A DNA stretch of 64,000 bases from Cellvibrio sp. PSBB023. Lineage in GTDB: Bacteria > Pseudomonadota > Gammaproteobacteria > Pseudomonadales > Cellvibrionaceae. A model generated the notes under the pieces. It was given only the letters and a program-made list of their open reading frames with translations. It was not told where the DNA came from and ran no database searches. Location: NCBI RefSeq assembly GCF_002007605.1, contig NZ_CP019799.1:248001-312000 (forward strand). Direction: 5' to 3'. Every line of letters begins with the position of its first letter. Position 1 is the first letter of the stretch. The translations under genes were made by a program, and so were the position numbers. This document shows, piece by piece, positions 1 to 10,178 of the stretch.

Positions 1-188
1 TGGCCCGCCAATACGCGCTCGCCCACTTGTACCACGGGTTGCGCGGGAGTGCCCATATGTTGATTAAGCGGGATTACCAATACAGGCGGCAGCGGCAAGT
101 CGCCCAGCGGCAACTGCAGGGATTGGTTCTTGTGCTGGGGCGGGTGAACGCCGCCCGGTAGCTCCCAGACTTTAATCAAGCTTGTCAT
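1..188 (-). CDS. rsxC: RsxC/RnfC electron transport subunit, N-terminal fragment
   Basis: Only the first ~62 codons lie in the window; the gene runs off the left edge. The translation begins MTSLIKVWELPGGVHPPQHK, the conserved glycine/proline-rich N-terminus of the RnfC/RsxC flavin- and NADH-binding subunit of the Rnf/Rsx membrane redox complex. ATG at 188 follows the rsxB stop by 31 bp on the same strand, giving the usual order A-B-C. The Fe-S domains of RsxC cannot be seen here. Confidence 0.9.
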   Translation of the reverse strand, partial: MTSLIKVWELPGGVHPPQHKNQSLQLPLGDLPLPPVLVIPLNQHMGTPAQPVVQVGERVLAG

Positions 189-219
189 CTATGGCGATTT
201 CTCGTTGTCAGTGCGGCGG

Positions 220-930
220 TCAGGCGGCTTTTTCGCCGTTTGGCTGATCAGCACCGGGTGCTTGATCAGCAGAAAATGCGGTGCCACGGCCAAGGTCGGA
301 AGCGATTAGGCTCGCATCCAAAGCCGTAACAGCGACTTCCTGGGCAACTACATGGAATACCGGTTTTTGGTTGGTAGCTGGTAGTTCCCATTTCCAGGTG
401 TTCAGGTCGGTTTCCACCGGAATCATATCGATACAATCTACCGGGCAGGGCTCAACGCAGAGGTCACAGCCGGTACATTCATCGGCGATAACGGTGTGCA
501 TATGTTTGGCGGCACCGAGGATCGCGTCCATCGGGCAGGCCTGGATACATTTGGTGCAGCCGATACATTCGTCTTCGCGGATAAATGCGACACGTTTTAC
601 ATCCAAATGCTCGCCGTGTTCAGCATCCAGCGAGGGGGCTTCTACATCGAGTAAATCGGCGAGCGCATTAATGGTGGCTTGACCGCCGGGAGGACACTTG
701 TTGATGGCTTCGCCATTGGCAATGGCTTGGGCGTAGGGACGGCAGCCGGGGTGTCCGCATTGGCCACATTGGGTTTGCGGCAGGAGTGCATCAATTTGTT
801 CGACGATGGGGTCGCCTTCCACTTTGAATTTGACGGCAGCAAAACCCAGCACCGCGCCAAACAGCGCCGACAACCCACCCAACGCGATCAGGGCGCTGAG
901 AATAGGGTTGTGGAAGATAAATTCGATCAT
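220..930 (-). CDS. rsxB: Rsx/Rnf complex iron-sulfur subunit B
   Basis: 236 aa. Residues ~8-32 form a membrane anchor. A 4Fe-4S domain follows with Cys55, Cys58, Cys63 and Cys79, then two ferredoxin-type clusters with CxxCxxCxxxCP spacing (Cys122/125/128/132 and 152/155/158/162). This is the RnfB/RsxB architecture: electron relay between the cytoplasmic RsxC side and membrane subunits, used either for ion-coupled electron transfer or to keep SoxR reduced. Length is slightly above the E. coli protein (192 aa) because of a longer C-terminal tail. It sits 18 bp after rsxA and 31 bp before rsxC, clearly one operon. Confidence 0.95.
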   Translation of the reverse strand: MIEFIFHNPILSALIALGGLSALFGAVLGFAAVKFKVEGDPIVEQIDALLPQTQCGQCGHPGCRPYAQAIANGEAINKCPPGGQATINALADLLDVEAPSLDAEHGEHLDVKRVAFIREDECIGCTKCIQACPMDAILGAAKHMHTVIADECTGCDLCVEPCPVDCIDMIPVETDLNTWKWELPATNQKPVFHVVAQEVAVTALDASLIASDLGRGTAFSADQAPGADQPNGEKAA

Positions 931-948
931 GAATGCCAGACTCGTCAG

Positions 949-1539
949 TTATTGCAGGCTTACCAGCCCACCAAAGCCCATAAATGCCAGCGCCATCAAA
1001 CCAGCGGTGATCATGCCAATCGCCGCGCCTTTAAAGGGGACTGGCACATCGGCCACAGCCAAACGCTCGCGCATCGCGGAAAACAATACCAACACCATTG
1101 CAAAACCCAGTGCACCACCAAAACCGTACATGGTGGACTCAAAGAAGCTGTGGGCTTTTTGGGTATTGAGCAGGGCAACACCGAGCACGGCACAGTTCAC
1201 GGTAATCAGCGGCAGAAACACGCCGAGTACGCGGTATAGCAGCGGGCTGGTCTTTTCCATAAACATTTTTACGAACTGCACCACCGCTGCAATCACCAGA
1301 ATAAAGGCGATGGTGCGCAAATATTGCAGTTCCAGTGGCGCCAGTACCCAGGTATCCACCAAATAGGTACAGATAGAGGCAAGGGTCATTACAAAGGTGG
1401 TGGCGCCCGCCATACCAATGGCACTTTCCAGTTTATTGGATACACCCATAAACGGGCAGAGGCCGAGGAATTGCGCCAACACAAAGTTATTCACCAGCAC
1501 GGTACTGAGCAGAATGATTGCTAATTCGCTGAAACTCAT
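949..1539 (-). CDS. rsxA: Rsx/Rnf complex integral membrane subunit A
   Basis: 196 aa from the ATG at 1539. The frame stays open upstream to 1638, but the extra 33 residues have no counterpart in the family, while the protein starting [20 protein letters not shown] matches the RsxA/RnfA N-terminus and its ~193 aa length. Hydrophobic throughout, about six membrane helices; the stretch [18 protein letters not shown] is the family signature. First gene of rsxABC reading leftward; its promoter should lie in 1540-1720. The sequence gives no clear Shine-Dalgarno for this start. Confidence 0.93.
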   Translation of the reverse strand: MSFSELAIILLSTVLVNNFVLAQFLGLCPFMGVSNKLESAIGMAGATTFVMTLASICTYLVDTWVLAPLELQYLRTIAFILVIAAVVQFVKMFMEKTSPLLYRVLGVFLPLITVNCAVLGVALLNTQKAHSFFESTMYGFGGALGFAMVLVLFSAMRERLAVADVPVPFKGAAIGMITAGLMALAFMGFGGLVSLQ

Positions 1540-1724
1540 GGTGTTTGTCCAATCAAGGAGAGCCGCTGAAGTGAAAGCCCGAACGCGAGGGTTGCGTATT
1601 ATCGGTAAGTAGAGAGGCATTCTCAATAAAAATGACATAAAGCCTTATTGGCTTTATTTATATCCTTATTCTATTTCCCTGATTGATGCGCTTGGCCTCA
1701 CACCTTTTAAATGACCGCGCACAC

Positions 1725-1860
1725 GTAGGTTGGGGTGAGGAACGAACCCCAACATGTCCATCTCACACCACCCGCCAGAAGCCAGATTGGATATCAACAT
1801 CGCTGTTGGTTGGTGCGGCAAGATGGTCGTGTTTGGGTTCGTTCCTCACCACCAACCTAC
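1725..1860. repeat. REPIN-like pair of inverted GTAG-headed REP palindromes
   Basis: Two ~30-bp arms, 1725-1754 and 1830-1860, are inverted copies of each other (one small indel). Each starts GTAG and continues as an imperfect palindrome (GTTGGGGT ... ACCCCAAC in the left arm). A GTAG head plus palindrome in inverted pairs about 75 bp apart is the structure of REPINs, non-autonomous elements moved by RAYT transposases. The right arm runs into metG and supplies its TAG stop (1857-1859). The folded arms may also act as the 3' end of metG mRNA. No RAYT gene is in the window. Confidence 0.7.
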
Positions 1861-3881
1861 ATCACGCGTTGCCCAGGCTTGGCACCGGTATGCGGTTCCA
1901 GCAAATAAATCTCTTTATCGCCGGGGCCAGCCGCCAGCACCATGCCTTCGCTCATACCGAACTTCATTTTGCGCGGTTTGAGGTTGGCTACTACGACGGT
2001 GAGCTTGCCGACCAGATCTTTCGGGTCGTAGGCGCTTTTAATGCCGGAGAACACATTGCGGGTTTCGCCACCCAAATCCAGCGTTAAACGCAGCAATTTG
2101 TCGGAACCTTCTACATGCTCTGCATTGGCGATCAGGGCTATACGTAAATCTACCTTGGCAAAATCATTAAAGTCGATTTCGGCGGCAATCGGCTCATCGA
2201 CCAATGGACCTTCCGCCTTGGGCGCTGCGGCGGCGAGTGCTTCTTTACCGGCTTCAATCATGGCGTCTACCTTGTCTTTTTCTACACGGGTGAGCAGTGG
2301 TTTGAACTCGTTGATTTTCTCGCCTGCGCGGAAGCTGACAGGCGCATTCCAGCTCAGGGTTTCACCCAAAAAGACTTCCGCATCGGCAGTCAGCGCCGGT
2401 AAGACTGGTTTGAGGTAAGTCAGCAGCGCGCGGAACATATTGATGCCCAAGGTGCATACGGCTTGGGTTTGCGCTTCGGCGCCCGGCTGCTTGGCTAATT
2501 TCCACGGCTCTTGCGTAGCGATATATTCGTTGGCCGCATCGGCCAGCGCCATAATTTCGCGCATGGCTTTGCTGTAATCGCGGCTTTCGTAATAGTTGGC
2601 GATGGTTTCACCGGCATCGATAAACTTTTGCCACAGCTCGGCATCAGCAATGTCAGCGGCCAACACGCCACCGGCGTTATTAATGAACTTGGCGGTACGG
2701 CTGGCGATATTCACCACTTTGCCCACCAGATCCGAATTCACGCGCTGGATAAAATCTTCCAGGTTCAGGTCGATATCGTCCACATTGCTGGTGAGCTTGG
2801 CGGCGAAGTAATAGCGCAAATATTCCGGATTCAAATGGTCGAGGTAAGTGCGCGCATTGATAAAGGTGCCGCGCGATTTACTCATCTTGGTGCCGTTCAC
2901 GGTCAGGAAGCCGTGCACGCAGATTTTGGTAGGTGTGCGCAAATTGGCCGAGTGCAGCATCGCGGGCCAGAAGAGGGCATGGAAGTTGACTATGTCTTTG
3001 CCAATAAAGTGATACACCTCGGCGGTGGAATCCGGTTTCCAGTATTCGTACCAATCTTCCCCTTTCTTATCGAGCAGGTTTTTCAAACTGGCGATATAGC
3101 CGATCGGCGCATCCAGCCACACATAAAAGTACTTGCCAGGTTCGCCGGGAATTTCAAAGCCGAAGTAGGGGGCATCGCGGGAGATATCCCAGGATTGCAA
3201 ACCGGCGTCGAGCCACTCGGCCATCTTGTTGGCGACTTCATCCTGCAAATGACCGGCACGGGTCCAGCCTTTCAGGAAATCGCTGAATTCGGGCAGGGTA
3301 AAAAAGAAGTGCTCCGACTCTTTGGCAACCGGTGTTGCGCCGGAAATTGCTGATTTTGGATTGATCAAATCCATAGGCGAATAGGTCGCGCCGCACTTCT
3401 CGCAGTTATCGCCATACTGGTCTTCGGTTTTACATTTCGGGCAGGTGCCTTTGATGTAGCGGTCGGCGAGGAAGAGTTGCTTTTCCGGATCGTAAGCCTG
3501 GGTAATGCTTTTGGTCGCGATATGCCCGTTGGCTTTCAGGCGGCCATAAATCATGTTCGAGAGTTCGTGGTTCTCGGTACTGTGGGTGGAGTGATAATTA
3601 TCGAAACCTATATTAAAGGCGGCAAAATCCGCCTCATGTTCGGCTTTTACGTTGGCGATTTGCTGCTCCGCCGAATGACCCAACTGCTCCGCTTTGAGCA
3701 TGATCGCCGTACCGTGAGCATCGTCCGCACAGACGTAAGTGCAATCCACACCGCGCAGTTTTTGGAAGCGCACCCAAATATCCGTTTGGATGTACTCCAC
3801 CAAATGACCAAGGTGGATGGAGCCATTGGCATAGGGCAGGGCGCTGGTGACCAGTATTTTACGTTGCGGCAATTGAGTCAT
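1857..3881 (-). CDS. metG: methionyl-tRNA synthetase
   Basis: 674 aa class I aminoacyl-tRNA synthetase charging tRNA-Met. HIGH motif as HLGH at residues 23-26; KMSKS at about residue 330; a zinc knuckle with two CxxC pairs (CPKC and CEKC) near residues 145-160. After an anticodon-binding helical domain, the last ~100 residues form the EMAP-II/Trbp111 tRNA-binding domain that dimerises the enzyme, so the protein is full length. The stop TAG lies inside the REPIN-like repeat, so the last residue or two were probably reset by that insertion without loss of function. Monocistronic; upstream is the greB terminator. Confidence 0.97.
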   Translation of the reverse strand: MTQLPQRKILVTSALPYANGSIHLGHLVEYIQTDIWVRFQKLRGVDCTYVCADDAHGTAIMLKAEQLGHSAEQQIANVKAEHEADFAAFNIGFDNYHSTHSTENHELSNMIYGRLKANGHIATKSITQAYDPEKQLFLADRYIKGTCPKCKTEDQYGDNCEKCGATYSPMDLINPKSAISGATPVAKESEHFFFTLPEFSDFLKGWTRAGHLQDEVANKMAEWLDAGLQSWDISRDAPYFGFEIPGEPGKYFYVWLDAPIGYIASLKNLLDKKGEDWYEYWKPDSTAEVYHFIGKDIVNFHALFWPAMLHSANLRTPTKICVHGFLTVNGTKMSKSRGTFINARTYLDHLNPEYLRYYFAAKLTSNVDDIDLNLEDFIQRVNSDLVGKVVNIASRTAKFINNAGGVLAADIADAELWQKFIDAGETIANYYESRDYSKAMREIMALADAANEYIATQEPWKLAKQPGAEAQTQAVCTLGINMFRALLTYLKPVLPALTADAEVFLGETLSWNAPVSFRAGEKINEFKPLLTRVEKDKVDAMIEAGKEALAAAAPKAEGPLVDEPIAAEIDFNDFAKVDLRIALIANAEHVEGSDKLLRLTLDLGGETRNVFSGIKSAYDPKDLVGKLTVVVANLKPRKMKFGMSEGMVLAAGPGDKEIYLLEPHTGAKPGQRVM

Positions 3882-3930
3882 GAATGGAAACCTGTCAAAG
3901 CTGGAATCTGAAGCTGGCTGCAGCCAGCTG

Positions 3931-3962
3931 AAAAAATGGGGCGCACTATAGCATTTTGCGCC
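3931..3962 (-). terminator. rho-independent terminator of the S9 peptidase-greB operon
   Basis: Read on the minus strand: stem GGCGCA/TGCGCC with an 11-nt loop, then CCATTTTTT. It lies 15 bp after the greB stop. A perfect 16-bp palindrome (3913-3928) follows immediately. Confidence 0.6.
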
Positions 3963-3977
3963 GCTGCTGTGGCGCGA

Positions 3978-4490
3978 CTAATCCTGATCGTAAGGCTTGT
4001 ATTCAATCGCCGTTATATAAAACAGTTCTTCGCCCTCCGGTTTTTTTAAGACGATTTCATCATCCAGTCGCTTGCCGAGCATGGCTTTGGCGAGGGGTGA
4101 ATCCATGCTGAGTTTTTGACGGGCCACATCAAATTCGTCGGGGCCGACAATTTGGTAGGTTTTTTCATCGCCGTCTTCATCTTCCAGTGTTACCCAGGCA
4201 CCAAAAAAAACTTTGCTGCGATCATCGGGCAGGCGATCCACCACAGTGAGCACTTCCATGCGCTTGGATAAAAAGCGCACGCGCGAGTCGATTTCGCGCA
4301 GGCGGCGTTTGCCGTAGATGTAATCGCCGTTTTCGCTGCGGTCGCCATTTTTGGCGGCTTCGTGTACCACTTGCGTCACCTGTGGGCGTTCAACTTTCCA
4401 CAATTGGGTGACTTCATCTTTCATGCGTTTAAAACCGGCAGCGGTAATGTAGGTTGAACCTTTTGCACTGGGCGGGCGCCAACGTCCCAT
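3978..4490 (-). CDS. greB: transcription elongation factor GreB
   Basis: 170 aa. GreA/GreB factors insert a coiled coil into the RNA polymerase secondary channel and trigger cleavage of backtracked RNA. The N-terminal coiled coil carries the acidic tip around NGDRSENGDYIYGKRRLREI, and the C-terminal FKBP-like domain follows. The YGKRRLREID signature and basic tip favour GreB over GreA. ATG at 4490 is preferred: GGAGAG lies 5 nt upstream, and the ATG overlaps the preceding TGA as TGATG. A GTG at 4493 is possible but too close to that ribosome-binding site. Translationally coupled to the peptidase gene. Confidence 0.92.
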   Translation of the reverse strand: MGRWRPPSAKGSTYITAAGFKRMKDEVTQLWKVERPQVTQVVHEAAKNGDRSENGDYIYGKRRLREIDSRVRFLSKRMEVLTVVDRLPDDRSKVFFGAWVTLEDEDGDEKTYQIVGPDEFDVARQKLSMDSPLAKAMLGKRLDDEIVLKKPEGEELFYITAIEYKPYDQD

Positions 4491-6370
4491 CACGTCTCTC
4501 CAAACAGGGTTAAATAAAAGGCTAATTCTTCATTGAGTGCACGCTGGATATTGTGCGCCTGGCGGAAGCCGTGGCCTTCCTCCTCAAAGGTGATGTAGTG
4601 GGCCATTATGCCTTTTTGTTGCAGCGCGGTGACCATGGCTTCGGCCTGTGCGGGTGGCACCACTTTGTCTTGCAGGCCCTGCAAAAAAATCACCGGGCAA
4701 TTGAGTTGATCTATGTGATGAATGGGGGAGCGTGCGCGATAAGTGGCTTGCTCTGCGGGATATTCGCCCACCAGCGAATCCAGGTAATGGGCTTCAAATT
4801 TGTGGGTGTCGCGCGCCAGTGCTTCCAAATCGCCAATGCCGTATAAACTGGCACCCGCTTTAAAGGTGTTGCTAAACGTCAGTGCAGCAAGCACGGTGTA
4901 ACCACCGGCGCTGGAGCCGCGAATGGCGACTTTATCCTTGTCGATGCGCTGCTGCGCCACTAAATAATCCACGCCGCTGCACACATCAATCACATCGGTG
5001 ATGCCCCAGTGATGCTTTAATCGGTCGCGATACTGCCTGCCATAACCGGTACTGCCGCGATAGTTCACATCCAGCACAGTAAAACCACGACTGGTCCAGA
5101 ACTGGATTTTTAAATTGAGTGAGGTTTCGGTGGCGCCGGTGGGACCGCCGTGGCACATGACCAGCAACGGCGGTAACTCATCGGGCGCAACGCTATGGTT
5201 GGCATTCGTGGGGGCGTAAAAAAAGCCATGTGCTACTTCGCCATCGCGCGTGGGAAAGGTGATGGCTTGTGCCTGCGAGAGGTAGCGACTATCGAGCGCA
5301 AACCTATTCTCGTTGAGCGGCGCGCAGGTGCCTGCATGGTAGTGCCAGAGTTGTGCACCTTGAGTCGTTGTCGCCCCCAGAAACCAGGCGCGACCTTGCG
5401 CGCTTTCGCTGCCTGGGCGACACCAAAGGGAGGAGATATCGCGCAGGGGGGTCTCAATGGGTTGCAGTGTTTTGTGCTCCACATCGATTAAACCCACTTG
5501 CCATACGCCCGCCTGACTGAAGCAACAAAAGAGTGTGGTGGCCGATAAAAATCCGTAGGTGCTCATGCCGAATACCCACTGTGGGGTGGCGAACTCGGCA
5601 TCAAGTGTACAAATGGCCTCTGCGGCTACGCCATTCCAGCGGTAAATGTTCCACCAGTTGCTGCGATCCGACACAAAAAATAATTCGCCTGCTGGTGACC
5701 ACTGTGGTTGAAACACCGATTCCCCGCTGCCACCTGCAATCACCTTGCTGTGAACAATACTGCCTTGCGAATTCAAATCGGCAAGCACACATTCGGTATT
5801 ATCCCAAGGCATATTGGGGTGATCCCAGCGCAAAAAGCTGAGCTGTTGCCCATTGGGCGACAGGCGGGGGTTGGAATAAAAATCGGCACCACTAACTAGC
5901 ACCTCAAGCTGCAAACTATCCAGATCGAGGGCGATGATATCGCTTGTGGGATTATGGCTGTCGCGGCTGCAATCCTCGCGTACGGCGAGCAGGCGATTGC
6001 GCTGAGGATCCACGCAAAAATCGGCATAGCGCCAAGCGCCCTCTGCGGTTAAGGCGCGGCTGGTTTTTGTGCTCGGGTCATAGACGTAAATGCGCTGGTC
6101 GGCATCCAGCACATAAAAAATCCCGTCATGGGTCGCGAGATAAGGCGTGCCGCCATATTCCTGGATACGCGTGCGAATACTGTGGGGTGCTGGCAGTAAA
6201 TCGCCGCCTTGGGCGCAGACTATTACGCTGCGGCCTTTGTCCTGCGGGCGGGTTTCCAGCCAGTAGAGTGTATCGCCCACCGCCTGCGGGTCGCTCAGGC
6301 GTACGCCCTGGGTGGTGAGCAATTCAGCGCTGATGGGGGTGGGCCAGTGGCCGCAGCGGGTGTTGGTCAT
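4490..6370 (-). CDS. S9-family serine peptidase (prolyl oligopeptidase / dipeptidyl aminopeptidase type)
   Basis: About 626 aa. The N-terminal two thirds form a beta-propeller of WD-like blades (repeats such as FYSNPRLSPNGQQLSFLRWD). The C-terminal third is an alpha/beta hydrolase with the nucleophile elbow GSSAGGY near residue 485, a later Asp after FLQGLQD and the catalytic His in EEGHGF. No signal peptide is seen, so it is probably cytoplasmic. Such enzymes release N-terminal residues or cut short peptides; the substrate is unknown. In-frame starts exist at 6406, 6379 and 6370; none has a good ribosome-binding site, and 6370 (MTNTRCGHWPTP) fits family N-termini best. Overlaps greB by 1 bp. 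Confidence 0.85.
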   Translation of the reverse strand: MTNTRCGHWPTPISAELLTTQGVRLSDPQAVGDTLYWLETRPQDKGRSVIVCAQGGDLLPAPHSIRTRIQEYGGTPYLATHDGIFYVLDADQRIYVYDPSTKTSRALTAEGAWRYADFCVDPQRNRLLAVREDCSRDSHNPTSDIIALDLDSLQLEVLVSGADFYSNPRLSPNGQQLSFLRWDHPNMPWDNTECVLADLNSQGSIVHSKVIAGGSGESVFQPQWSPAGELFFVSDRSNWWNIYRWNGVAAEAICTLDAEFATPQWVFGMSTYGFLSATTLFCCFSQAGVWQVGLIDVEHKTLQPIETPLRDISSLWCRPGSESAQGRAWFLGATTTQGAQLWHYHAGTCAPLNENRFALDSRYLSQAQAITFPTRDGEVAHGFFYAPTNANHSVAPDELPPLLVMCHGGPTGATETSLNLKIQFWTSRGFTVLDVNYRGSTGYGRQYRDRLKHHWGITDVIDVCSGVDYLVAQQRIDKDKVAIRGSSAGGYTVLAALTFSNTFKAGASLYGIGDLEALARDTHKFEAHYLDSLVGEYPAEQATYRARSPIHHIDQLNCPVIFLQGLQDKVVPPAQAEAMVTALQQKGIMAHYITFEEEGHGFRQAHNIQRALNEELAFYLTLFGET

Positions 6371-6514
6371 AAGGGGCATCGCTGTCAGTAGTGTCCGGCC
6401 GGGCATTTTGCCCGCCCTGCGCCTTCAGGGGAAGGCGCCATTTTTTATTTGCATGGGGTTGGTTTTATTTGTATGGCCTTTGGGCTTTAATGCGCGCATC
6501 AATCAGGTAATGCT

Positions 6515-7818
6515 ATGACGTCTTCCTCGCCCATATTTTCTCCCGCTGCGCTGCGCGCCTATCTGCCGGACTTGGCCAAATGTGCCCATGGCACAGTGTG
6601 CTGGGTCGGTTTTAGCGGCGGTCTGGATTCAACGGTATTGCTGCACGCACTGGCGCAATTGCAGCTACCGGTAACCCTGCGCGCCTTGCATATCAATCAC
6701 CAGATCTCCCCCATGCCAATCAGTGGCAGGAACAGTGTGCAGCCGTTTGCGCGCAGTTGGGTGTTGAGTTGGTTGCAGAGCGCGTTGCCGTTGTTAATCG
6801 CGGCAAAGGGATAGAGGATGCGGCGCGGGAAGCGCGTTATGCGGTATTCACGCGCTATTTGCGAGCGGGCGATATGTTGCTCACGGCCCATCACGCCAAT
6901 GATCAGGCTGAGACCTTGCTGCTGCGGTTGTTGCGCGGCACCGGCCCGCGTGGGCTGGCGGCCATGGCGATGCAGCGCCCACTGGGTGCGGGCACTCTGG
7001 TGCGGCCATTGCTGACTGTTTCGCGCGCTGAATTGGAAACTTATGGGCGCGAGCATCAGTTGCAGTGGGTGGAGGATGAAAGCAATCAGGACGATGCCTA
7101 TGACCGCAACTTTTTGCGCAATCAGGTAATGCCTTTGCTTGCCCGACGCTGGCCGGCGTTTATGCGCAAATGGCAGCAAACGGCCGAGCTTTGTGCGGAG
7201 CAAGAGCAACTGCTTGAGGCTATCGCCCGCGAGGACTTACACACAGCGGCGACGCGACGCGAGCGCATCGGGCAGAGTATTGATCTGGCATTTCTCTGTT
7301 CCCTGTCGCCGGTACGCCAGCAAAACCTGCTGCGCTATTGGCTGCGCAGCGCCGGTTACAACACGCCCGAGCAGAGCCATTGGCGGCAAATCCAGCAGCA
7401 ATTGTTGCTGGGGCGCGAGGATGCTGAAGCGAATGTGACCTGGGGTGATCTATCGCTGCGGGTATTTCGCCAGCGCTTGTATCTGTTGCCTGCAGCCTTG
7501 CCGGTATTGACGCTGGACATGGTGGAGCAGGGGGGAGTTGAGAGGAGCGACGACGGCGCAGCGCGCTTGAAAGTGGGATTGCCGGATTTACATGTTCGCT
7601 ATCGCCAAGGCGGTGAACGTTGTAAGCCTGCGGGGCGCCATCACTCCCAAACCTTGAAAAAATTACTGCAGGAGTATGCCCTGGAGCCTTGGCTTCGGGA
7701 TGACTTACCACTGGTGTACAGCGGCGATACGCTGGTTGCTGTGGGGGATTTATGGGTTTGTAGCGGATATACCGCCGAAGCGGGCGAGCAGGGGTTGCAC
7801 TTGCGGTGGGGCGGTTAA
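6515..7818 (+). pseudogene. tilS: tRNA(Ile)-lysidine synthase, interrupted by a 1-base frameshift
   Basis: The N-terminal part (6515 to ~6710) has the PP-loop SGGLDSTVLLHAL and reads LHINHQISP; the next residues expected from the family (HANQWQEQC...AQLGVELVAERV) are found one frame over, continuing to the TAA at 7816 through the GIEDAAREARY and AHHANDQAET motifs and the C-terminal TilS domains. The break falls in a run of five C at about 6707-6711; six would restore one ~434-aa protein. TilS makes lysidine-34 in the AUA-reading tRNA-Ile and is essential in most bacteria, so a sequencing error in the homopolymer is more likely than true loss, though slippage in the living cell is possible. 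Confidence 0.85.
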
Positions 7819-7857
7819 ATGGCGACAAGTGCGGTATCTGTTAATGACGACACAAAC

Positions 7858-7889
7858 AAAAACGGGATGCTTTTGGCATCCCGTTTTTG
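7858..7889. terminator. bidirectional terminator between tilS and the FG-GAP lipoprotein gene
   Basis: Perfect 13-bp stem (AAAAACGGGATGC and its complement) with loop TTTTG, flanked by A and T tracts on both strands. It lies between two convergent genes. Confidence 0.85.
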
Positions 7890-7907
7890 TTGATTGCCAG
7901 GTCCAGC

Positions 7908-10178
7908 TTAGTAGAGGTACACCGCGCCAGACGCTTCCAGGCTGTTATCGCTCTGGTCAAGGCCTGTGCTGCTGGCTGCCGAACTGGTGCTGGCACCGCT
8001 GGAGGCCGCAACAGAGGTATAGCCACGGCCCGATTCACGGTGCGCGCCGACCAGCATGTTTTGGCCGTCGGCAGAGAGTTTGACATTCAACCCGAAGCGA
8101 TCACCGGCATCAGGGTTGGATGCTTTGACATAACTCTTTTGCGACCACACCGTATTGCTGCGGGTGAATACAAAGACTGCGCCTGCATCTTCCTTACTGG
8201 TATCACCTTCATCGCCATTGATACCTGTTGCATAGCTGTTTTCGCGGAATGAACCAATCGCCAGGATATTACCATCGTGGGAGAGGCTTACGCTGCTGCC
8301 AAACTCACCGCCCAAGGTAATGGTAGATGGCTTGAGGCGCGCTTGCTGTGCCCAAGTAGAACCATTGCGGCTGTACACATAGGTTGAACCGCTGTTCACT
8401 TCTTTGACCAATTCCTGCACTTTGGCGGAGTCAATATTGTCTCTGTTGCTGATATCCACAGAGCCATTGGTTTCACCTACAGCGCCAATCGCAACAGTAT
8501 TACCATCGCCTGATACATCGACATTAGAGCCAAATTGGGTCGCGATAAACGTGGACGCCGGTTTCAAATAGGCTTCTTGTGCCCAGGCGTTGTCAGTGCG
8601 GCTGAACACATAGGCAGCGCCGTTGTTGATGCCATAGTTGATATAGCTGCCTGCATCTTTACAGGCAGGATCTATGACATAGAGGCTATCGCGGTTGATG
8701 TAGTAGCAAGTATTGTCTGATTGGTCACCATTGACGCCCTGAGCCTGACTGTCCTCGCCTATAGCACCTACTACCATGGTGTTGCCATCGACAGAGAGCG
8801 CAACGCTAACCCCGAAGTTGTCGTTTTGTTGGGCATTGGATGCCTTGACATGGGACTCTTCCTGCCAGCCGTTTTCACCCAAGCGGAAGGTATAAACCGC
8901 ACCTGAGCCTGAGCCGCCGCGATAACTGCTGCTGGCAGAGGAAGTGCTGGAGCTGGAGCTACTGCTGCTGGAGGAACTGCTGGTACTGCTGGTAGATGAG
9001 CTGCTTGAAGGGTAAAACACCAGGCATTCAAGTGAGGATGTGCTGCTGAAGTTGAAAACACCGCTTCTACCCATAAAGTCTTGTGTTGTGCCGACTGCCA
9101 GGGTTTTACCGTCACCGGAAAGTGCCAGTGATTCGCCAAAACGCAGGGCAACAGAGGTCTGGGCAAAGGCGTGAATGGTAGAGAAAATAGGTTTCACGTA
9201 AGCATCCTGTGACCAGGTGCCTGCACTGCGGGTGAAAATATAGACAGCGCCGACATTGTAGTCTTGGGCTGTCAGCAAATCACCGACACCGCCTGACGAG
9301 GCGGAGCTGGTGACTATTTCATAGTTGTCCTGATTGCAGTTGATGCCATAGGATGGACTGTCTTCTAATAGGGCTGATACTGCCAAGGTATTACCATCGT
9401 CAGACAATGCCACACGGTAGCCAAAACGATCATTCGGCAGCACGCGGCCACTATTTAGGTTTGGTTGTTCGGTATTGGATGCTTTGAGATAAGCCTGTTG
9501 CACCCACTGGCCATCTTCTTTGGCAAACACATAGACCGCACCGGAATTGGTACTTTCGTTGTTGGTTTGATCGCCATTGACACCGGTGGCCTTACTATCT
9601 TCTGCAGGTGCACCTACGGCCATGGTCATGCCATCGCCCGAAATAGTGATGCTCCAACCAAACCAGTCAAATGAGCCGGTGTTGGAGGCTTTGAAATAAC
9701 CAATGGATTTGATCATTTCGGTGGCGGTGAATACCAGATCGGATTGGGAGCAACCGTCTGCATTACAGGCTTTCACGTAATAGTAGTTATTAACCCAGTC
9801 GTGTACGTGAACACCTATTTCATCAGTTGCTTGGGGCGTGGTCAGGTCGCCGCCAACTTGCACTACACCGCCTGTCGCCACATCGTGCTTGAACAGTTGG
9901 TAAAAGGTTGCGCCGTCAACCGGGCTCCATTGAAAATTGAGCACCTTGGGTGATTGCGCCTCCACCCTTACACTCGGCCACTCGCCGGAGCCGTTGGCGG
10001 GCACTGAGGCACTGCTGAAACTACTGCGGAGCGAGGAGCTGCTGCTAATGGATGAGCTACTGGCTGATGATTTGTTATCGCTTCCGCCGCCACAGGCAGC
10101 GAGCAAAAATGAACCAGCTGCAAGCGAGAGCAGCAGGGTGGTGCGCTGTAATAGCGGGGATAAACGATCAATATTCAT
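7908..10178 (-). CDS. polyserine-linker lipoprotein with FG-GAP (integrin-like) repeats
   Basis: 756 aa. Signal peptide with lipobox L26-A-A-C29, followed by Gly rather than Asp, so outer-membrane anchoring is expected. A Ser-rich linker (~36-57) precedes a fibronectin-like segment. Seven FG-GAP-type blades follow (FGxxVALSxDGNTLAVGAxxEDS pattern), enough for one beta-propeller, interrupted near residue 400 by a second long Ser run and near the C-terminus by another. Polyserine linkers are typical of secreted Cellvibrio and Teredinibacter proteins. Role inferred only: surface adhesion or ligand binding. Several blades carry acidic DxDxxD-like loops that could bind calcium. Monocistronic. Confidence 0.8.
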   Translation of the reverse strand: MNIDRLSPLLQRTTLLLSLAAGSFLLAACGGGSDNKSSASSSSISSSSSLRSSFSSASVPANGSGEWPSVRVEAQSPKVLNFQWSPVDGATFYQLFKHDVATGGVVQVGGDLTTPQATDEIGVHVHDWVNNYYYVKACNADGCSQSDLVFTATEMIKSIGYFKASNTGSFDWFGWSITISGDGMTMAVGAPAEDSKATGVNGDQTNNESTNSGAVYVFAKEDGQWVQQAYLKASNTEQPNLNSGRVLPNDRFGYRVALSDDGNTLAVSALLEDSPSYGINCNQDNYEIVTSSASSGGVGDLLTAQDYNVGAVYIFTRSAGTWSQDAYVKPIFSTIHAFAQTSVALRFGESLALSGDGKTLAVGTTQDFMGRSGVFNFSSTSSLECLVFYPSSSSSTSSTSSSSSSSSSSSSTSSASSSYRGGSGSGAVYTFRLGENGWQEESHVKASNAQQNDNFGVSVALSVDGNTMVVGAIGEDSQAQGVNGDQSDNTCYYINRDSLYVIDPACKDAGSYINYGINNGAAYVFSRTDNAWAQEAYLKPASTFIATQFGSNVDVSGDGNTVAIGAVGETNGSVDISNRDNIDSAKVQELVKEVNSGSTYVYSRNGSTWAQQARLKPSTITLGGEFGSSVSLSHDGNILAIGSFRENSYATGINGDEGDTSKEDAGAVFVFTRSNTVWSQKSYVKASNPDAGDRFGLNVKLSADGQNMLVGAHRESGRGYTSVAASSGASTSSAASSTGLDQSDNSLEASGAVYLY

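Noticed and set aside
6419..6450. Hairpin GCGCCTT/AAGGCGC plus T-run before tilS, plus strand
   Set aside because: It looks like a terminator but no plus-strand gene ends there; it may only be part of the tilS leader, so I did not list it as a terminator.
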